NCBI RefSeq assembly: GCF_003797765.1
Contig: NZ_RKMB01000005.1
Span: 124,001-188,000, forward strand
Source of the DNA: Ramlibacter sp. WS9
GTDB lineage: Bacteria; Pseudomonadota; Gammaproteobacteria; Burkholderiales; Burkholderiaceae_C
DNA: 64,000 bases
Reading direction: 5' to 3'
How positions within the stretch are numbered: position 1 is the stretch's first letter; every line of letters starts with the position of its first letter. The notes below the pieces were generated by a model. That model did not search any database. It saw nothing but the letters and a program-made list of their open reading frames with translations, and was not told where the DNA came from. The translations under genes were made by a program, and so were the position numbers. This document shows, one piece after another, positions 14,018 through 22,388 of this stretch.

Positions 14018-15844
14018 ATGTCCTATGTCGTGCTCGCCCGCAAATACCGGCCCAAGACCTTCACGGAAATGGTCGGCCAGGAGCACGTGGTGCAGGCGCT
14101 GTCGAATGCGCTGACCCAGCAGCGGCTGCACCATGCGTACCTGTTCACGGGCACGCGGGGCGTCGGCAAGACGACCGTGTCGCGCCTGCTCGCCAAATCG
14201 CTCAACTGCCAGGGGCCGGACGGGCAGGGCGGCATCACTGCCGCGCCCTGTGGTGTGTGCCAGGCCTGTGTCGACATCGACAGCGGGCGCTTCGTCGATT
14301 ACACCGAGCTGGACGCGGCGTCGAACCGCGGCGTGGACGAGGTGCAGTCGCTGCTCGAACAAGCCGTCTACAAGCCGGTGCAGGGCCGCTTCAAGGTCTT
14401 CATGATCGACGAAGTGCACATGCTCACCGGGCACGCGTTCAACGCGATGCTCAAGACGCTGGAAGAGCCGCCGGAATACCTCAAGTTCGTGCTGGCCACC
14501 ACCGATCCGCAAAAGGTGCCGGTGACGGTGCTGTCGCGCTGCCTTCAATTCAACTTGCGTCCGATGGCGCCGGAGACGGTGCAGGAACACCTGGTCCGCG
14601 TGCTCGCGGCGGAAGGCGTGCCTGCCGAAGCGCCGGCACTGCGTTTGCTCTCGCGCGCCGCGCGCGGTTCCATGCGCGACGGCTTGTCTCTGGCGGACCA
14701 GGCCATTGCCTTCGGCGCCGGCAAGCTGGAAGAAGCAGCGGTGCGGCAGATGCTGGGCAGCGTCGATCGCAGCCACGTGTTCCGCCTGATCGATGCGCTG
14801 GCGCAGGGCGACGGCAAGACCGTGGTCGAGGTGTCCGACGCGCTGCGCCTGCACGGGCTGAGTGCGGCGTCGACGCTGGAAGAGATGAGCGCGGTGCTGC
14901 AGCGGATGGCGGTGATCCAGGCCGTGCCGTCGGCCGCGGACATGACGGACCCTGAAGGCGCCGAAATCGCACGCCTGGCGCAGGCGATGCCCGCCGACGA
15001 GACGCAGCTGCTCTACAGCATGTGCCTTCATGGGCGTGCGGAACTGGGCCTCGCGCCCGACGAGTACGCCGCGCTTACGATGGTTCTGCTGAGGTTGCTG
15101 GCGTTCAAGCCAGGTTCTGCGGTTCGCCACGGCGATCAGCAGGAAAAAAAAACTCTGATTGAAGCGCGCGCAACCGAAAGAGCGCCGCCGGTGGCCTCAC
15201 AAGTCGCCTCACCACTCCCTGCCCAAGTCGCACCGCTGCAGGCGCCCGCACCGGCGCGCACGGCTGTCCCCGCCGTGGGCGCGCCGCCGGGCCGTGTGCT
15301 TCCGGTGGTCGAACCCGCACCCGCCCGGCCGGCGCAGCGGCCGCCCGTTCCATCCAACGGCCGCCCGGGGAGCGAAGTGGTGGGCGTGCCCGTGCGCCAG
15401 CAGGCCGAGTCGTTCCGCGAGAACCCGGCTTCGGCGCTGACGCTGGTGCCGACGGAAGAAGGCGACTTCTGGTACGCCACGGTGAGCGACCTGGTCGCGC
15501 GTGAAGCCATCATGGCGCTCGTGCGCGAGCTTGGGCTGCAGTCGCAGCTGGTGGGCCGCGACGAGGGCCACTGGATGCTGCGCGTGGAACGCGAGTCCCT
15601 CAACCAGCCGGCCAGCCGCGAGAGGCTGCAGAACGCGCTGCTGGCGGCCGGCCACGCGGTCAAGCTCAGCGTCGAGGTGGGCACCGTCACCGACAGCCCG
15701 GCGCGCCGCAATGCCGCAGCCGCCGCCGAAAAACAGCGGGCCGCCGAGGAGATCATCCTCGCCGACCCATTCGTTCAGGACATGATGCGTGACTTTGGCG
15801 CGAAAATCGTGCCTGGAAGCATCAAGCCCGTATCGAGTAAGTGA
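14018..15844 (+). CDS. dnaX: DNA polymerase III subunits gamma and tau
   Basis: A 608-residue clamp-loader ATPase. The start MSYVVLARKYRPKTF is typical; Walker A GTRGVGKTT is at residues 45-53, zinc cysteines at 64, 78, 81 and 84, DEVHML is Walker B and LSRCLQF is the SRC sensor. A proline/alanine-rich linker follows and the tau-specific end binds polymerase. At 15144-15152 codons 376-379 contain nine A in a row; a -1 shift there meets TGA at 15160-15162 and a +1 shift meets TGA at 15156-15158, so a shortened gamma of about 380 residues could be made by slippage. Confidence 0.96.
   Translation: MSYVVLARKYRPKTFTEMVGQEHVVQALSNALTQQRLHHAYLFTGTRGVGKTTVSRLLAKSLNCQGPDGQGGITAAPCGVCQACVDIDSGRFVDYTELDAASNRGVDEVQSLLEQAVYKPVQGRFKVFMIDEVHMLTGHAFNAMLKTLEEPPEYLKFVLATTDPQKVPVTVLSRCLQFNLRPMAPETVQEHLVRVLAAEGVPAEAPALRLLSRAARGSMRDGLSLADQAIAFGAGKLEEAAVRQMLGSVDRSHVFRLIDALAQGDGKTVVEVSDALRLHGLSAASTLEEMSAVLQRMAVIQAVPSAADMTDPEGAEIARLAQAMPADETQLLYSMCLHGRAELGLAPDEYAALTMVLLRLLAFKPGSAVRHGDQQEKKTLIEARATERAPPVASQVASPLPAQVAPLQAPAPARTAVPAVGAPPGRVLPVVEPAPARPAQRPPVPSNGRPGSEVVGVPVRQQAESFRENPASALTLVPTEEGDFWYATVSDLVAREAIMALVRELGLQSQLVGRDEGHWMLRVERESLNQPASRERLQNALLAAGHAVKLSVEVGTVTDSPARRNAAAAAEKQRAAEEIILADPFVQDMMRDFGAKIVPGSIKPVSSK
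15143..15162 (+). promoter_or_regulatory. candidate slippery site for gamma subunit production
   Basis: Frame 0 reads GAA AAA AAA ACT. The nine A (15144-15152) include A_AAA_AAA, a classical -1 slippery heptamer, and are also long enough for polymerase slippage. Both alternative frames stop within four codons (AAC TCT GAT TGA; CTC TGA). A nine-A run is unusual in this GC-rich gene. Confidence 0.6.
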
Positions 15845-15851
15845 AACAACC

Positions 15852-15881
15852 TTGGGGACAGACCTTTAGCTCTGTCCCCAA
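15852..15881. repeat. palindromic intergenic element between dnaX and ybaB
   Basis: TTGGGGACAGA (15852-15862) and its exact complement TCTGTCCCCAA (15871-15881) form an 11-bp stem with an 8-base loop. No T tract follows, so it is not an ordinary terminator. The GGGGACAG core resembles REP-type palindromes. It could shield or process the dnaX-ybaB transcript. Confidence 0.6.
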
Positions 15882-15897
15882 CTGACTAGGAGAAGAC

Positions 15898-16230
15898 ATG
15901 TTCAACAAAGGACAACTCGCCGGCCTCATGAAGCAGGCGCAGGCCATGCAGGACAACCTCAAGAAGGCGCAGGACGAACTGGCCAACGTCGAGGTCACCG
16001 GCGAATCCGGCGCCGGCCTGGTCAAGGTCACCATGACCTGCAAGCACGACGTGAAGCGCATCACCATCGACCCGAGCCTGCTCGCCGACGACAAGGACAT
16101 GCTGGAAGACCTGGTCGCTGCCGCCTTCAACGCCGCGGTGCGCAAGGCCGAGGAAACCTCGCAGGAAAAGATGGGCAAGCTCACGGCCGGCATGCCGGGC
16201 CTGCCCGGCGGGATGAAGTTCCCCTTCTAG
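15898..16230 (+). CDS. ybaB: YbaB/EbfC family nucleoid-associated protein
   Basis: A 110-residue DNA-binding protein of the YbaB/EbfC family, which forms tweezer-like dimers on DNA. It opens [20 protein letters not shown], then has the family's [16 protein letters not shown] and ITIDPSLL strands and a long helix, and ends with the flexible [13 protein letters not shown] tail. AGGAGAAGAC precedes the start. It sits between dnaX and recR, the usual order, and recR starts 1 base after its stop. Confidence 0.96.
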   Translation: MFNKGQLAGLMKQAQAMQDNLKKAQDELANVEVTGESGAGLVKVTMTCKHDVKRITIDPSLLADDKDMLEDLVAAAFNAAVRKAEETSQEKMGKLTAGMPGLPGGMKFPF

Positions 16231-16231
16231 C

Positions 16232-16822
16232 GTGGCTGACACCAACACCCTCAACGCCCTGATCGAGGCGCTCCGCCGCCTGCCTGGCGTGGGGGTGAAG
16301 TCGGCTTCGCGCATGGCGTTCCACCTGTTGCAGCACGACCGCCCCGGCGCGCAGGTGCTGGCGCAGGCGCTGGAGCGCGCCGCGACGCAAATCCGCCATT
16401 GCACGCAGTGCCACACGTTCACGGAGAACGAGGTGTGCTCGACTTGCCTGGACCCGCGGCGCGACCGCAGCAAGCTGTGCGTGGTGGAGACGCCGGCCGA
16501 CCAGGCGGCGCTGGAACGCACGGCCGCTTTCAAAGGCCTCTACTTCGTGCTGATGGGCAAGCTGAGCCCGCTCGACGGCATCGGTCCCAAGGACATTGGC
16601 CTCGCCAAGCTGTTCGCGAGGGCGACGGACGGTGTGGTACAGGAAGTGATTCTCGCGACCAACTTCACCGCCGAAGGCGAGGCAACGGCGCACGTGATCG
16701 GCGACGCGCTCAAAGAGCGTGGGTTGAACGTGACGCGCCTCGCGCGCGGCGTGCCGGCGGGCAGCGAACTGGAATACGTGGATTTGGGGACCATCGCGCA
16801 CGCGCTGGTAGACCGGAGATAA
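16232..16822 (+). CDS. recR: recombination mediator protein RecR
   Basis: A 196-residue RecR, which works with RecF and RecO to load RecA on gapped DNA. The order is helix-hairpin-helix ([20 protein letters not shown]), a zinc finger with C57, C60, C69 and C72 ([15 protein letters not shown]), then the Toprim domain ([16 protein letters not shown]). The start is GTG, 1 base after the ybaB stop, which fits translational coupling. Length is normal. Confidence 0.96.
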   Translation: MADTNTLNALIEALRRLPGVGVKSASRMAFHLLQHDRPGAQVLAQALERAATQIRHCTQCHTFTENEVCSTCLDPRRDRSKLCVVETPADQAALERTAAFKGLYFVLMGKLSPLDGIGPKDIGLAKLFARATDGVVQEVILATNFTAEGEATAHVIGDALKERGLNVTRLARGVPAGSELEYVDLGTIAHALVDRR

Positions 16823-16837
16823 GAGGAGGAGTTGACG

Positions 16838-17251
16838 ATGCAATTCGCACGGTTCACCGTGGCGTACTGGTGCGTGCTGATCGCCGCGCTGCTGCCTTTC
16901 GCATGTGCCTGGCTGGCCAAGTCGCAGGGGTTCGGCAAGCCCAGGCGTGAAGGCGGCTTCGACAACCATGATCCGCGTGGCTGGCTGGCACGCCAGACCG
17001 ACTGGCAAGCCCGCGCCAATGCGGCGCAGGCCAACAGCTTCGAAGCGCTGCCGTTCTTCATCGGCGCCGTCGTCATTGCCCACCAGTTGCAGGCGCCGCA
17101 GGCGCTCCTGGACATCCTCGCAGTGCTCTTCATCACGCTGCGGATCATCTACATCGCGATGTACGTGGCCGGTTTGCCGACCATTCGCTCCGCGATCTGG
17201 TCGCTTGCACTGGTGGTGAACATCGGCATCTTGTTCTGCGGTTACCGCTGA
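16838..17251 (+). CDS. MAPEG family membrane protein
   Basis: A 137-residue protein with four membrane helices (YWCVLIAALLPFACAWL; ALPFFIGAVVIAHQL; ALLDILAVLFITLRIIYIAM; SAIWSLALVVNIGILFCGY) and the MAPEG-like core RANAAQANSFEALPFF. MAPEG proteins include glutathione transferases and related proteins; the substrate here is unknown. AGGAGGAG ends 5 bases before ATG 16838. It lies 15 bases after recR and may be cotranscribed. Confidence 0.85.
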   Translation: MQFARFTVAYWCVLIAALLPFACAWLAKSQGFGKPRREGGFDNHDPRGWLARQTDWQARANAAQANSFEALPFFIGAVVIAHQLQAPQALLDILAVLFITLRIIYIAMYVAGLPTIRSAIWSLALVVNIGILFCGYR

Positions 17252-17353
17252 CGAAACAACTTACGTGGAAACCCGCACGGGATGTTCCCGATGCGGCATT
17301 GCACCATGGTGACTAACCTCACTGGCAAGCCCAGAGAGGTTTCATCTTTCCCC

Positions 17354-18400
17354 ATGACGAATAACAACATCAGCCGCCGGACGCTCATGTCCGCCGCCGC
17401 ACTGGCTGCGGCATCTCTTGGCGCGCCTGCATTGCGCGCCCAACCCAAGCTGGAGAAAAAGCAGGTTTCCATCGCTGTAGGCGGCAAGGCTGCCTTCTAC
17501 TACCTGCCGCTGACCATCGCGGAGCAATTGGGGTATTTCAAGGCCGAAGGCCTGGATGTCGAGATTTCCGATTTCGCCGGCGGTGCGCGGGCGCTCCAGG
17601 CCCTGGTGGGCGGCTCGGCTGACGTGGTGAATGGTGCGTACGAGCACACCATCAACATGCAGAGCAAGAACCAGCACATCCAGTCGTTCGTGCTGATGGG
17701 CCGGGCACCGCAGATCGCAATGGGTGTGTCGACCAAGGCCATGCCCAACTACAAGTCGCTGGCGGACTTGCGCGGCAAGAGGATCGGCGTGTCGGCACCA
17801 GGCTCATCGACCAACATGGTGGCCAACCTCGTGCTGTCACGCGCGGGTATCAAGGCCAGTGACGTGAGCTACGTGGGCGTGGGGACGGCAGCCGGCGCGC
17901 TGGCCGCGCTGCGCTCGGGCCAGATCGACGCGATGAGCAACACCGATCCGGTGATGACCATGCTCGAACAAAAGGGCGACGTGAAGATCATCAGCGATAC
18001 GCGCACGCTCAAGGGCACGCAGGAAGTGTTCGGCGGGCCGATGCCGGCCGCGTGCTTCTACAGCCACAGCGACTTCGTGCAGAAGAACCCAGGCACCTGC
18101 CAGGCCATGGCCAATGCCATCGTTCATGCGCTCAAGTGGCTGCAGACGGCCGGCCCCAGCGACATCATCAAGACCGTGCCCGAAGGCTACCTGCTCGGTG
18201 ACCGCGCGCTGTACCTGGCTTCCTTCAACAAGGTGCGCGAGGCCATCGCGCTCGACGGCATGCTGCCGGAAGAAGGCGCCAAGACGGCGCTGAAGGCGCT
18301 GGCCAGCTTCGAGCCCTCGATCAAGCCCGAGAAGATCGAACTGGGCAGGACGTACACCAACGAGTTCGCGCGGCGCGCCAAGGACAAGTTCAAGGCGTAG
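17354..18400 (+). CDS. ABC transporter substrate-binding protein (SsuA/ThiY/NMT1 type)
   Basis: A 348-residue periplasmic binding protein. The amino terminus SRRTLMSAAALAAASLGAPA looks like a Tat or Sec signal, with cleavage near LRA-Q. The mature protein has the NMT1/SsuA-like order FYYLPLTIAEQLGYFKAEGLDVE, then GGARALQALVGGSADVV and DLRGKRIGVSAPGSSTNM. It precedes its ATPase (9 bases) and permease genes. Likely ligands are a sulfonate, taurine, nitrate or a pyrimidine precursor; the sequence does not decide. Confidence 0.9.
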   Translation: MTNNNISRRTLMSAAALAAASLGAPALRAQPKLEKKQVSIAVGGKAAFYYLPLTIAEQLGYFKAEGLDVEISDFAGGARALQALVGGSADVVNGAYEHTINMQSKNQHIQSFVLMGRAPQIAMGVSTKAMPNYKSLADLRGKRIGVSAPGSSTNMVANLVLSRAGIKASDVSYVGVGTAAGALAALRSGQIDAMSNTDPVMTMLEQKGDVKIISDTRTLKGTQEVFGGPMPAACFYSHSDFVQKNPGTCQAMANAIVHALKWLQTAGPSDIIKTVPEGYLLGDRALYLASFNKVREAIALDGMLPEEGAKTALKALASFEPSIKPEKIELGRTYTNEFARRAKDKFKA

Positions 18401-18409
18401 GCCGCGCGC

Positions 18410-19225
18410 ATGTCGCCCTACGCGCTCGAGCTCGATCGAATCACGGTCACCTTCCATTCGCCGGACGCACCGGCGCAGCGCTACACCGCCGTGTCGGACA
18501 CCACGCTGAAGGTGCGCGCCGGCGAATTCGTTTCGGTCGTCGGCCCGACGGGCTGCGGCAAGTCCACCTTGCTCAACATCGCTGCCGGCCTGCTCGAAGC
18601 CTCTTCCGGCGAAACCAGGGTTTTCGGTGAGCCGCTGCGGGGCATCAACCGCCGTGCCGGCTACATGTTCCAGACCGAGGCGTTGATGCCTTGGCGAAGC
18701 GCTTTGGACAACGTCATGGTGGGCCTGCAGTACCGGGGCGTTGCCGACGCCGAAGCACGGGCGCAGGCCAATGCGTGGCTCGAGCGTGTGGGCCTGGCGG
18801 GTTTTGGCGACCGCTATCCGCACCAGCTCTCCGGCGGCATGCGTAAACGCACGGCGCTGGCCCAGACGCTCGCGCTGGATCCGGACATCATCCTCATGGA
18901 CGAACCCTTTAGCGCGCTGGACATCCAGACCCGGCAGCTGATGGAAAACGAAGTGCTGGAGATCTGGGCGGTGAAGAAAAGTGCCGTGCTGTTCATCACC
19001 CACGACCTGGACGAAGCCATCGCGATGAGCGACCGCGTGGTGGTGCTTTCGGCAGGGCCCGCGACGCATCCGATCGGCGAGTTCGAGATCGATCTGCCGC
19101 GCCCACGCGACGTGGCCGAAGTGCGGACCTTGCCTCGCTTCGTCGAGCTGCACCGGCAGATCTGGGGGGTGCTGCGAGACGAGGTGCTCAAGGGCTATGC
19201 GCAGCAGCTGAAGAAGGCGGCATGA
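18410..19225 (+). CDS. ABC transporter ATP-binding protein (SsuB/TauB type)
   Basis: A 271-residue ATPase with Walker A GPTGCGKST, a Q-loop in GYMFQTEALMPWRSALDNVM, the signature LSGGMRKRTALAQTLA (LSGGM in place of LSGGQ, common in this subfamily), Walker B ILMDEPFSALD and the H-loop FITHDLDEAI. It couples ATP hydrolysis to import through the next gene's permease. The stop overlaps the permease start by 4 bases. Confidence 0.93.
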   Translation: MSPYALELDRITVTFHSPDAPAQRYTAVSDTTLKVRAGEFVSVVGPTGCGKSTLLNIAAGLLEASSGETRVFGEPLRGINRRAGYMFQTEALMPWRSALDNVMVGLQYRGVADAEARAQANAWLERVGLAGFGDRYPHQLSGGMRKRTALAQTLALDPDIILMDEPFSALDIQTRQLMENEVLEIWAVKKSAVLFITHDLDEAIAMSDRVVVLSAGPATHPIGEFEIDLPRPRDVAEVRTLPRFVELHRQIWGVLRDEVLKGYAQQLKKAA

Positions 19226-20067
19226 CAGTGTGGAACGTGATCCGGCCGTCCGCGAAAACGCTGCGCTACTGGCAGGTTGGCCTCTTCGTGGTGTTCATGC
19301 TGGTGTGGCAGCTGGTCTCCCGCAACGAGCAATACGCCTTCTTCCTGGGCGAGCCCATCAAGGTAGCAGGGCGCATCTGGTCCTGGTTCCTGCCACTCGC
19401 GGTCGATGCCAATGCGCTGTTTCCGGAAGGGCTGCCGGGGCGTGCGGACATCTACAAGCACCTGGGGGTGACGCTGCTCGAAACCGGGCTGGCCTTTGTC
19501 ATCGGCACGGTGCTGGGCCTGGTCTTCGGGCTGTGGCTGGCGCTCGCACCCACGGCCAGTGCGATCCTCGATCCGTACATCAAGGCCGCCAACTCGATGC
19601 CGCGCGTGATCCTGGCGCCGATCTTCGCGCTGTGGTTCGGGCTGGGCATCTGGAGCAAGGTGGCGCTGGCGGTGACGCTGGTGTTCTTCATCGTTTTCTT
19701 CAACGTCTACCAGGGCGTGAAGGAGGTGAGCCCGGTGGTGCTGGCCAATGCGCGCATGCTGGGCGCCAACCAGAAGCAGCTGCTGCGCACGGTGTACCTG
19801 CCCAGCGCGACCAGCTGGGTGTTCTCCAGCCTGCACACCTCGGTGGGGCTGGCTTTCGTCGGTGCTGTGGTGGGCGAATACCTGGGCTCGGCGCGCGGCG
19901 TCGGCTACCTCATCCTCCAGGCCGAAGGCACGTTCGACGTCAACACGGTTTTCGCGGGCATCGTCGTGCTCACCGCCTTCGCGCTTGTGCTCGACGGTTT
20001 GGTCGGCCGCATCGAGAAGCGGCTGATGAAGTGGCAGCCGCGCCAGGGCGAAACGGAAAAGCTCTGA
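19222..20067 (+). CDS. ABC transporter permease (SsuC/TauC type)
   Basis: A 281-residue membrane permease with about six helices and the ATPase-coupling loop NARMLGANQKQLLRTVYLPS (EAA-like). It begins 4 bases inside the ATPase gene. It is the last gene of the three-gene importer operon, followed by a hairpin terminator at 20072-20099. Confidence 0.92.
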   Translation: MTVWNVIRPSAKTLRYWQVGLFVVFMLVWQLVSRNEQYAFFLGEPIKVAGRIWSWFLPLAVDANALFPEGLPGRADIYKHLGVTLLETGLAFVIGTVLGLVFGLWLALAPTASAILDPYIKAANSMPRVILAPIFALWFGLGIWSKVALAVTLVFFIVFFNVYQGVKEVSPVVLANARMLGANQKQLLRTVYLPSATSWVFSSLHTSVGLAFVGAVVGEYLGSARGVGYLILQAEGTFDVNTVFAGIVVLTAFALVLDGLVGRIEKRLMKWQPRQGETEKL

Positions 20068-20071
20068 CAAC

Positions 20072-20099
20072 AAAAAGCCCGGCAGGGCCGGGCCTTTTG
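20072..20099. terminator. bidirectional hairpin terminator
   Basis: AAAAAGCCCGGC, loop, GCCGGGCCTTTT: a GC-rich stem with one bulge flanked by A and T tracts, between the convergent permease gene and the YXWGXW-repeat gene. Confidence 0.8.
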
Positions 20100-20116
20100 C
20101 CGAGCGCTAGACGCTA

Positions 20117-20674
20117 TCAGTTGCGGCGGCGATCATCAGGGAAGGCGTCGCGGTGGTTGCGGACGCCGTCGCCGTCGCGGTCGCGGTCATCCATGTTGCG
20201 GATGCCGTCCCGGTCCAGATCGCCGTAAGGGCCGAAGCGGTTGCGGGCGTACTGGTCGTTGCGATTGGGCCGGTCGTCATAGGCGTTCGGGATGCCGTCG
20301 CCGTCCTTGTCACGGTCGTAGCGGTTGGCGATGCCATCGCGGTCACGGTCGCCGCCAGGGCCGCGCCGTTCCCAGTTGTTGCCCACCAGGGCCCACTGGC
20401 CGTCGCCGCGCTGCACCCAGCGGGGTTCGCGGTATTCGTAGCCGGTGCGGGCCGCCAGCCAATGGCCCTGGATCCACACGTACTGGCCGTTGCGCCACTC
20501 ATGGTGGCCCGGCGCCCAGACGTAGCCGTGCCGCGGCGCGGGTGCGGCTTCATACACGGGTGCAGGCGGCGCCACGGAAACGATCGCGGTGTATTGGGCA
20601 TTGGCGGCGGTCGGCAGCAAGCTCATCAACGAGCCGGCGGCGACGACAGCGCCCAGAAGGGTTTTCTTGAACAT
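20117..20674 (-). CDS. exported YXWGXW-repeat protein with acidic calcium-type repeats
   Basis: A 185-residue exported protein. Signal peptide at residues 1-26 (ends ANAQ), then tandem tryptophan motifs (YVWAPGHHEWRNGQYVWIQG, WALVGNNWERRG) of the YXWGXW repeat family, then a carboxy half of repeats such as DRDRDGIANRYDRDKDGDG and DLDRDGIRNMDDRDRDGDG, which look like thrombospondin type-3 calcium-binding loops. AAGGAGA precedes the start. The role is unknown; calcium binding at the cell surface or in the periplasm is inference. Confidence 0.8.
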   Translation of the reverse strand: MFKKTLLGAVVAAGSLMSLLPTAANAQYTAIVSVAPPAPVYEAAPAPRHGYVWAPGHHEWRNGQYVWIQGHWLAARTGYEYREPRWVQRGDGQWALVGNNWERRGPGGDRDRDGIANRYDRDKDGDGIPNAYDDRPNRNDQYARNRFGPYGDLDRDGIRNMDDRDRDGDGVRNHRDAFPDDRRRN

Positions 20675-20855
20675 GGTCTCTCCTTTCGGGAAGGTGTGAC
20701 CGTACTTTGCGCCCAATGCCGGGCTCAGCCCATCGGAGAGGGGAGCCAGTCCCCGTCGGAGCAGTCCTGCGCGGCTGAAGTGACGTTTCGTGGCTCAGCA
20801 GCAGCGCCACGAGACACCGCCGCAGTCGCGCTCAGCACCTCTCCAGCGCTTCTTT

Positions 20856-22388
20856 TCAGCGCTTTTTCTTGGCGCCCGCGTGCGGCCGGGTACCGGCACG
20901 TGCGCCGGACTTCTTCGCGGCGGACCGGATGCTCGCCGGCTTGGCGCCGGCTCGGGGCGTGCCGCGCGCAACGCTTCTCATCGGCAAATAGACCACTACT
21001 TGCTGGCCGGCCTTGAAAGCCGCTGTCGCGCCGACGCTGTTCCACTCCGCGACCTGGCTGGGGTTCAGGCGGTAGCGCTTGGCCACCGTGGCTACCGTGT
21101 CTCGCTTGCCGGCCCGCACCGTCGTTTTGCGGGTGACGCTTTCCGGCTGCAGGCTGAGCTGGCCATTGTCGGCCACCTGGCTCGTCACGTCGTCCTGCAT
21201 CTTGGCCGAGCGTGGAACGATCAGCACCGAGCCGGCCTTGATCAGCATGCGCGGCGGGATGGTGTTGACGCTGCGCAAATCGGCCTCGTTCATGCCGACG
21301 CGGCGCGCGACCTCGGCCACGCTCATGGTCGAAGGCGCGCTCCAGGCTGTCCAGCTGGCGTACTGGCCGGCGTTGTACGCCTCGAAGTTGCGCTGGAACA
21401 CCGTTGCGTTGTCCCACGGCAGCAGGATCTGGGGCGTGCCGGCCGCCAGGATCACCGGCCGGTGCATCGACGGATTGAGCGCCTTGAAGTCTTCGACGGA
21501 CACGTCCGCCAAGCGGGCTGCCAGTGCAACGTCCATGTCGCGCGTCACCGTGACCGTCTGGAAGTACGGGTGGTTGCCGATCAGCGGCAGTTCCGCCTTG
21601 AAGGTCTCCGGCCGCGCGACGATGTTCTTCACCGCCTGCAGCTTTGGCACGTACATGCGTGTCTCGTTGGGCATGTTCAGGTCGAGATAAGTCGTGCCCA
21701 ACCCGCTGCGCTGGTTGCGCGCGATGGCGCGGCCCACGCTGCCTTCGCCCCAGTTGTATGCGGCGAGCGCCAGATGCCAGTCGCCGAACATGCCGTGCAG
21801 CTTCTGCAGGTAGTCCAGCGCGGCGCGTGTCGAGGCCAGAACGTCGCGGCGATCGTCGCGGAACACGTTCTGCTTGAGTTCGAAGTACTGCCCCGTTGCG
21901 GGCATGAATTGCCACATCCCGGCGGCTCGGGCGCTGGAGACTGCTTGCGGGTTGAACGCGCTCTCGATGAAGGGCAGCAGCGCCAGCTCGGTCGGCATGT
22001 TGCGGCGTTCGAGTTCTTCGACGATGTGGAAGAGGTACTTGCGCGAGCGCTCGGTCATGCGCTGGATGTACTCGGGCCGCGTCGAATACCACTGCTCCTG
22101 CTGGCGCACCAGGTCGCTCTCGAGGTTGGGCATGGCAAAGCCGCGGCGGATACGGTCCCACAGTTCGACAGGCGGCTGCAACTGGGCCACGCCGCGCGAG
22201 GCCGCTTCGCTGGCCGTGATCGGCTGAAGGGGACCGGAGGGGATGACCGCGGCCGCGGGCGGCTGGGCAGGCTTCGGGGCTTCGGCGGACTTGACAGGTG
22301 CCTGGCCGGCGGCTTGTTCGGCCGGCGGCGTGGCGCAGCCGGCGAGCCACAGAAGGGCCGAAAGTGCCGCGATGTGGGACAGCTTCAT
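20856..22388 (-). CDS. mltD: membrane-bound lytic murein transglycosylase D
   Basis: A 510-residue lipoprotein that cleaves peptidoglycan glycan strands. MKLSHIAALSALLWLAGC ends in a lipobox with the lipidated cysteine at 18. The SLT catalytic domain shows LALLPFIESAFNPQAVS (with the catalytic glutamate) and SSARAAGMWQFMPATG, then AAYNWGEGSVGRAI. LysM-like repeats follow and the tail is basic (AKKSGARAG, KKKR). ATG 22388 was chosen because it overlaps the gloB stop as ATGA and gives a proper signal; an in-frame start 18 bases upstream exists. Confidence 0.92.
   Translation of the reverse strand: MKLSHIAALSALLWLAGCATPPAEQAAGQAPVKSAEAPKPAQPPAAAVIPSGPLQPITASEAASRGVAQLQPPVELWDRIRRGFAMPNLESDLVRQQEQWYSTRPEYIQRMTERSRKYLFHIVEELERRNMPTELALLPFIESAFNPQAVSSARAAGMWQFMPATGQYFELKQNVFRDDRRDVLASTRAALDYLQKLHGMFGDWHLALAAYNWGEGSVGRAIARNQRSGLGTTYLDLNMPNETRMYVPKLQAVKNIVARPETFKAELPLIGNHPYFQTVTVTRDMDVALAARLADVSVEDFKALNPSMHRPVILAAGTPQILLPWDNATVFQRNFEAYNAGQYASWTAWSAPSTMSVAEVARRVGMNEADLRSVNTIPPRMLIKAGSVLIVPRSAKMQDDVTSQVADNGQLSLQPESVTRKTTVRAGKRDTVATVAKRYRLNPSQVAEWNSVGATAAFKAGQQVVVYLPMRSVARGTPRAGAKPASIRSAAKKSGARAGTRPHAGAKKKR

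Noticed and set aside
13730-15130. Long minus-strand frame running back from the integrase remnant across ffs and dnaX
   Set aside because: Only the last 46 codons, after an internal ATG with a ribosome binding site, look like a protein; the rest is antisense to dnaX and crosses ffs.
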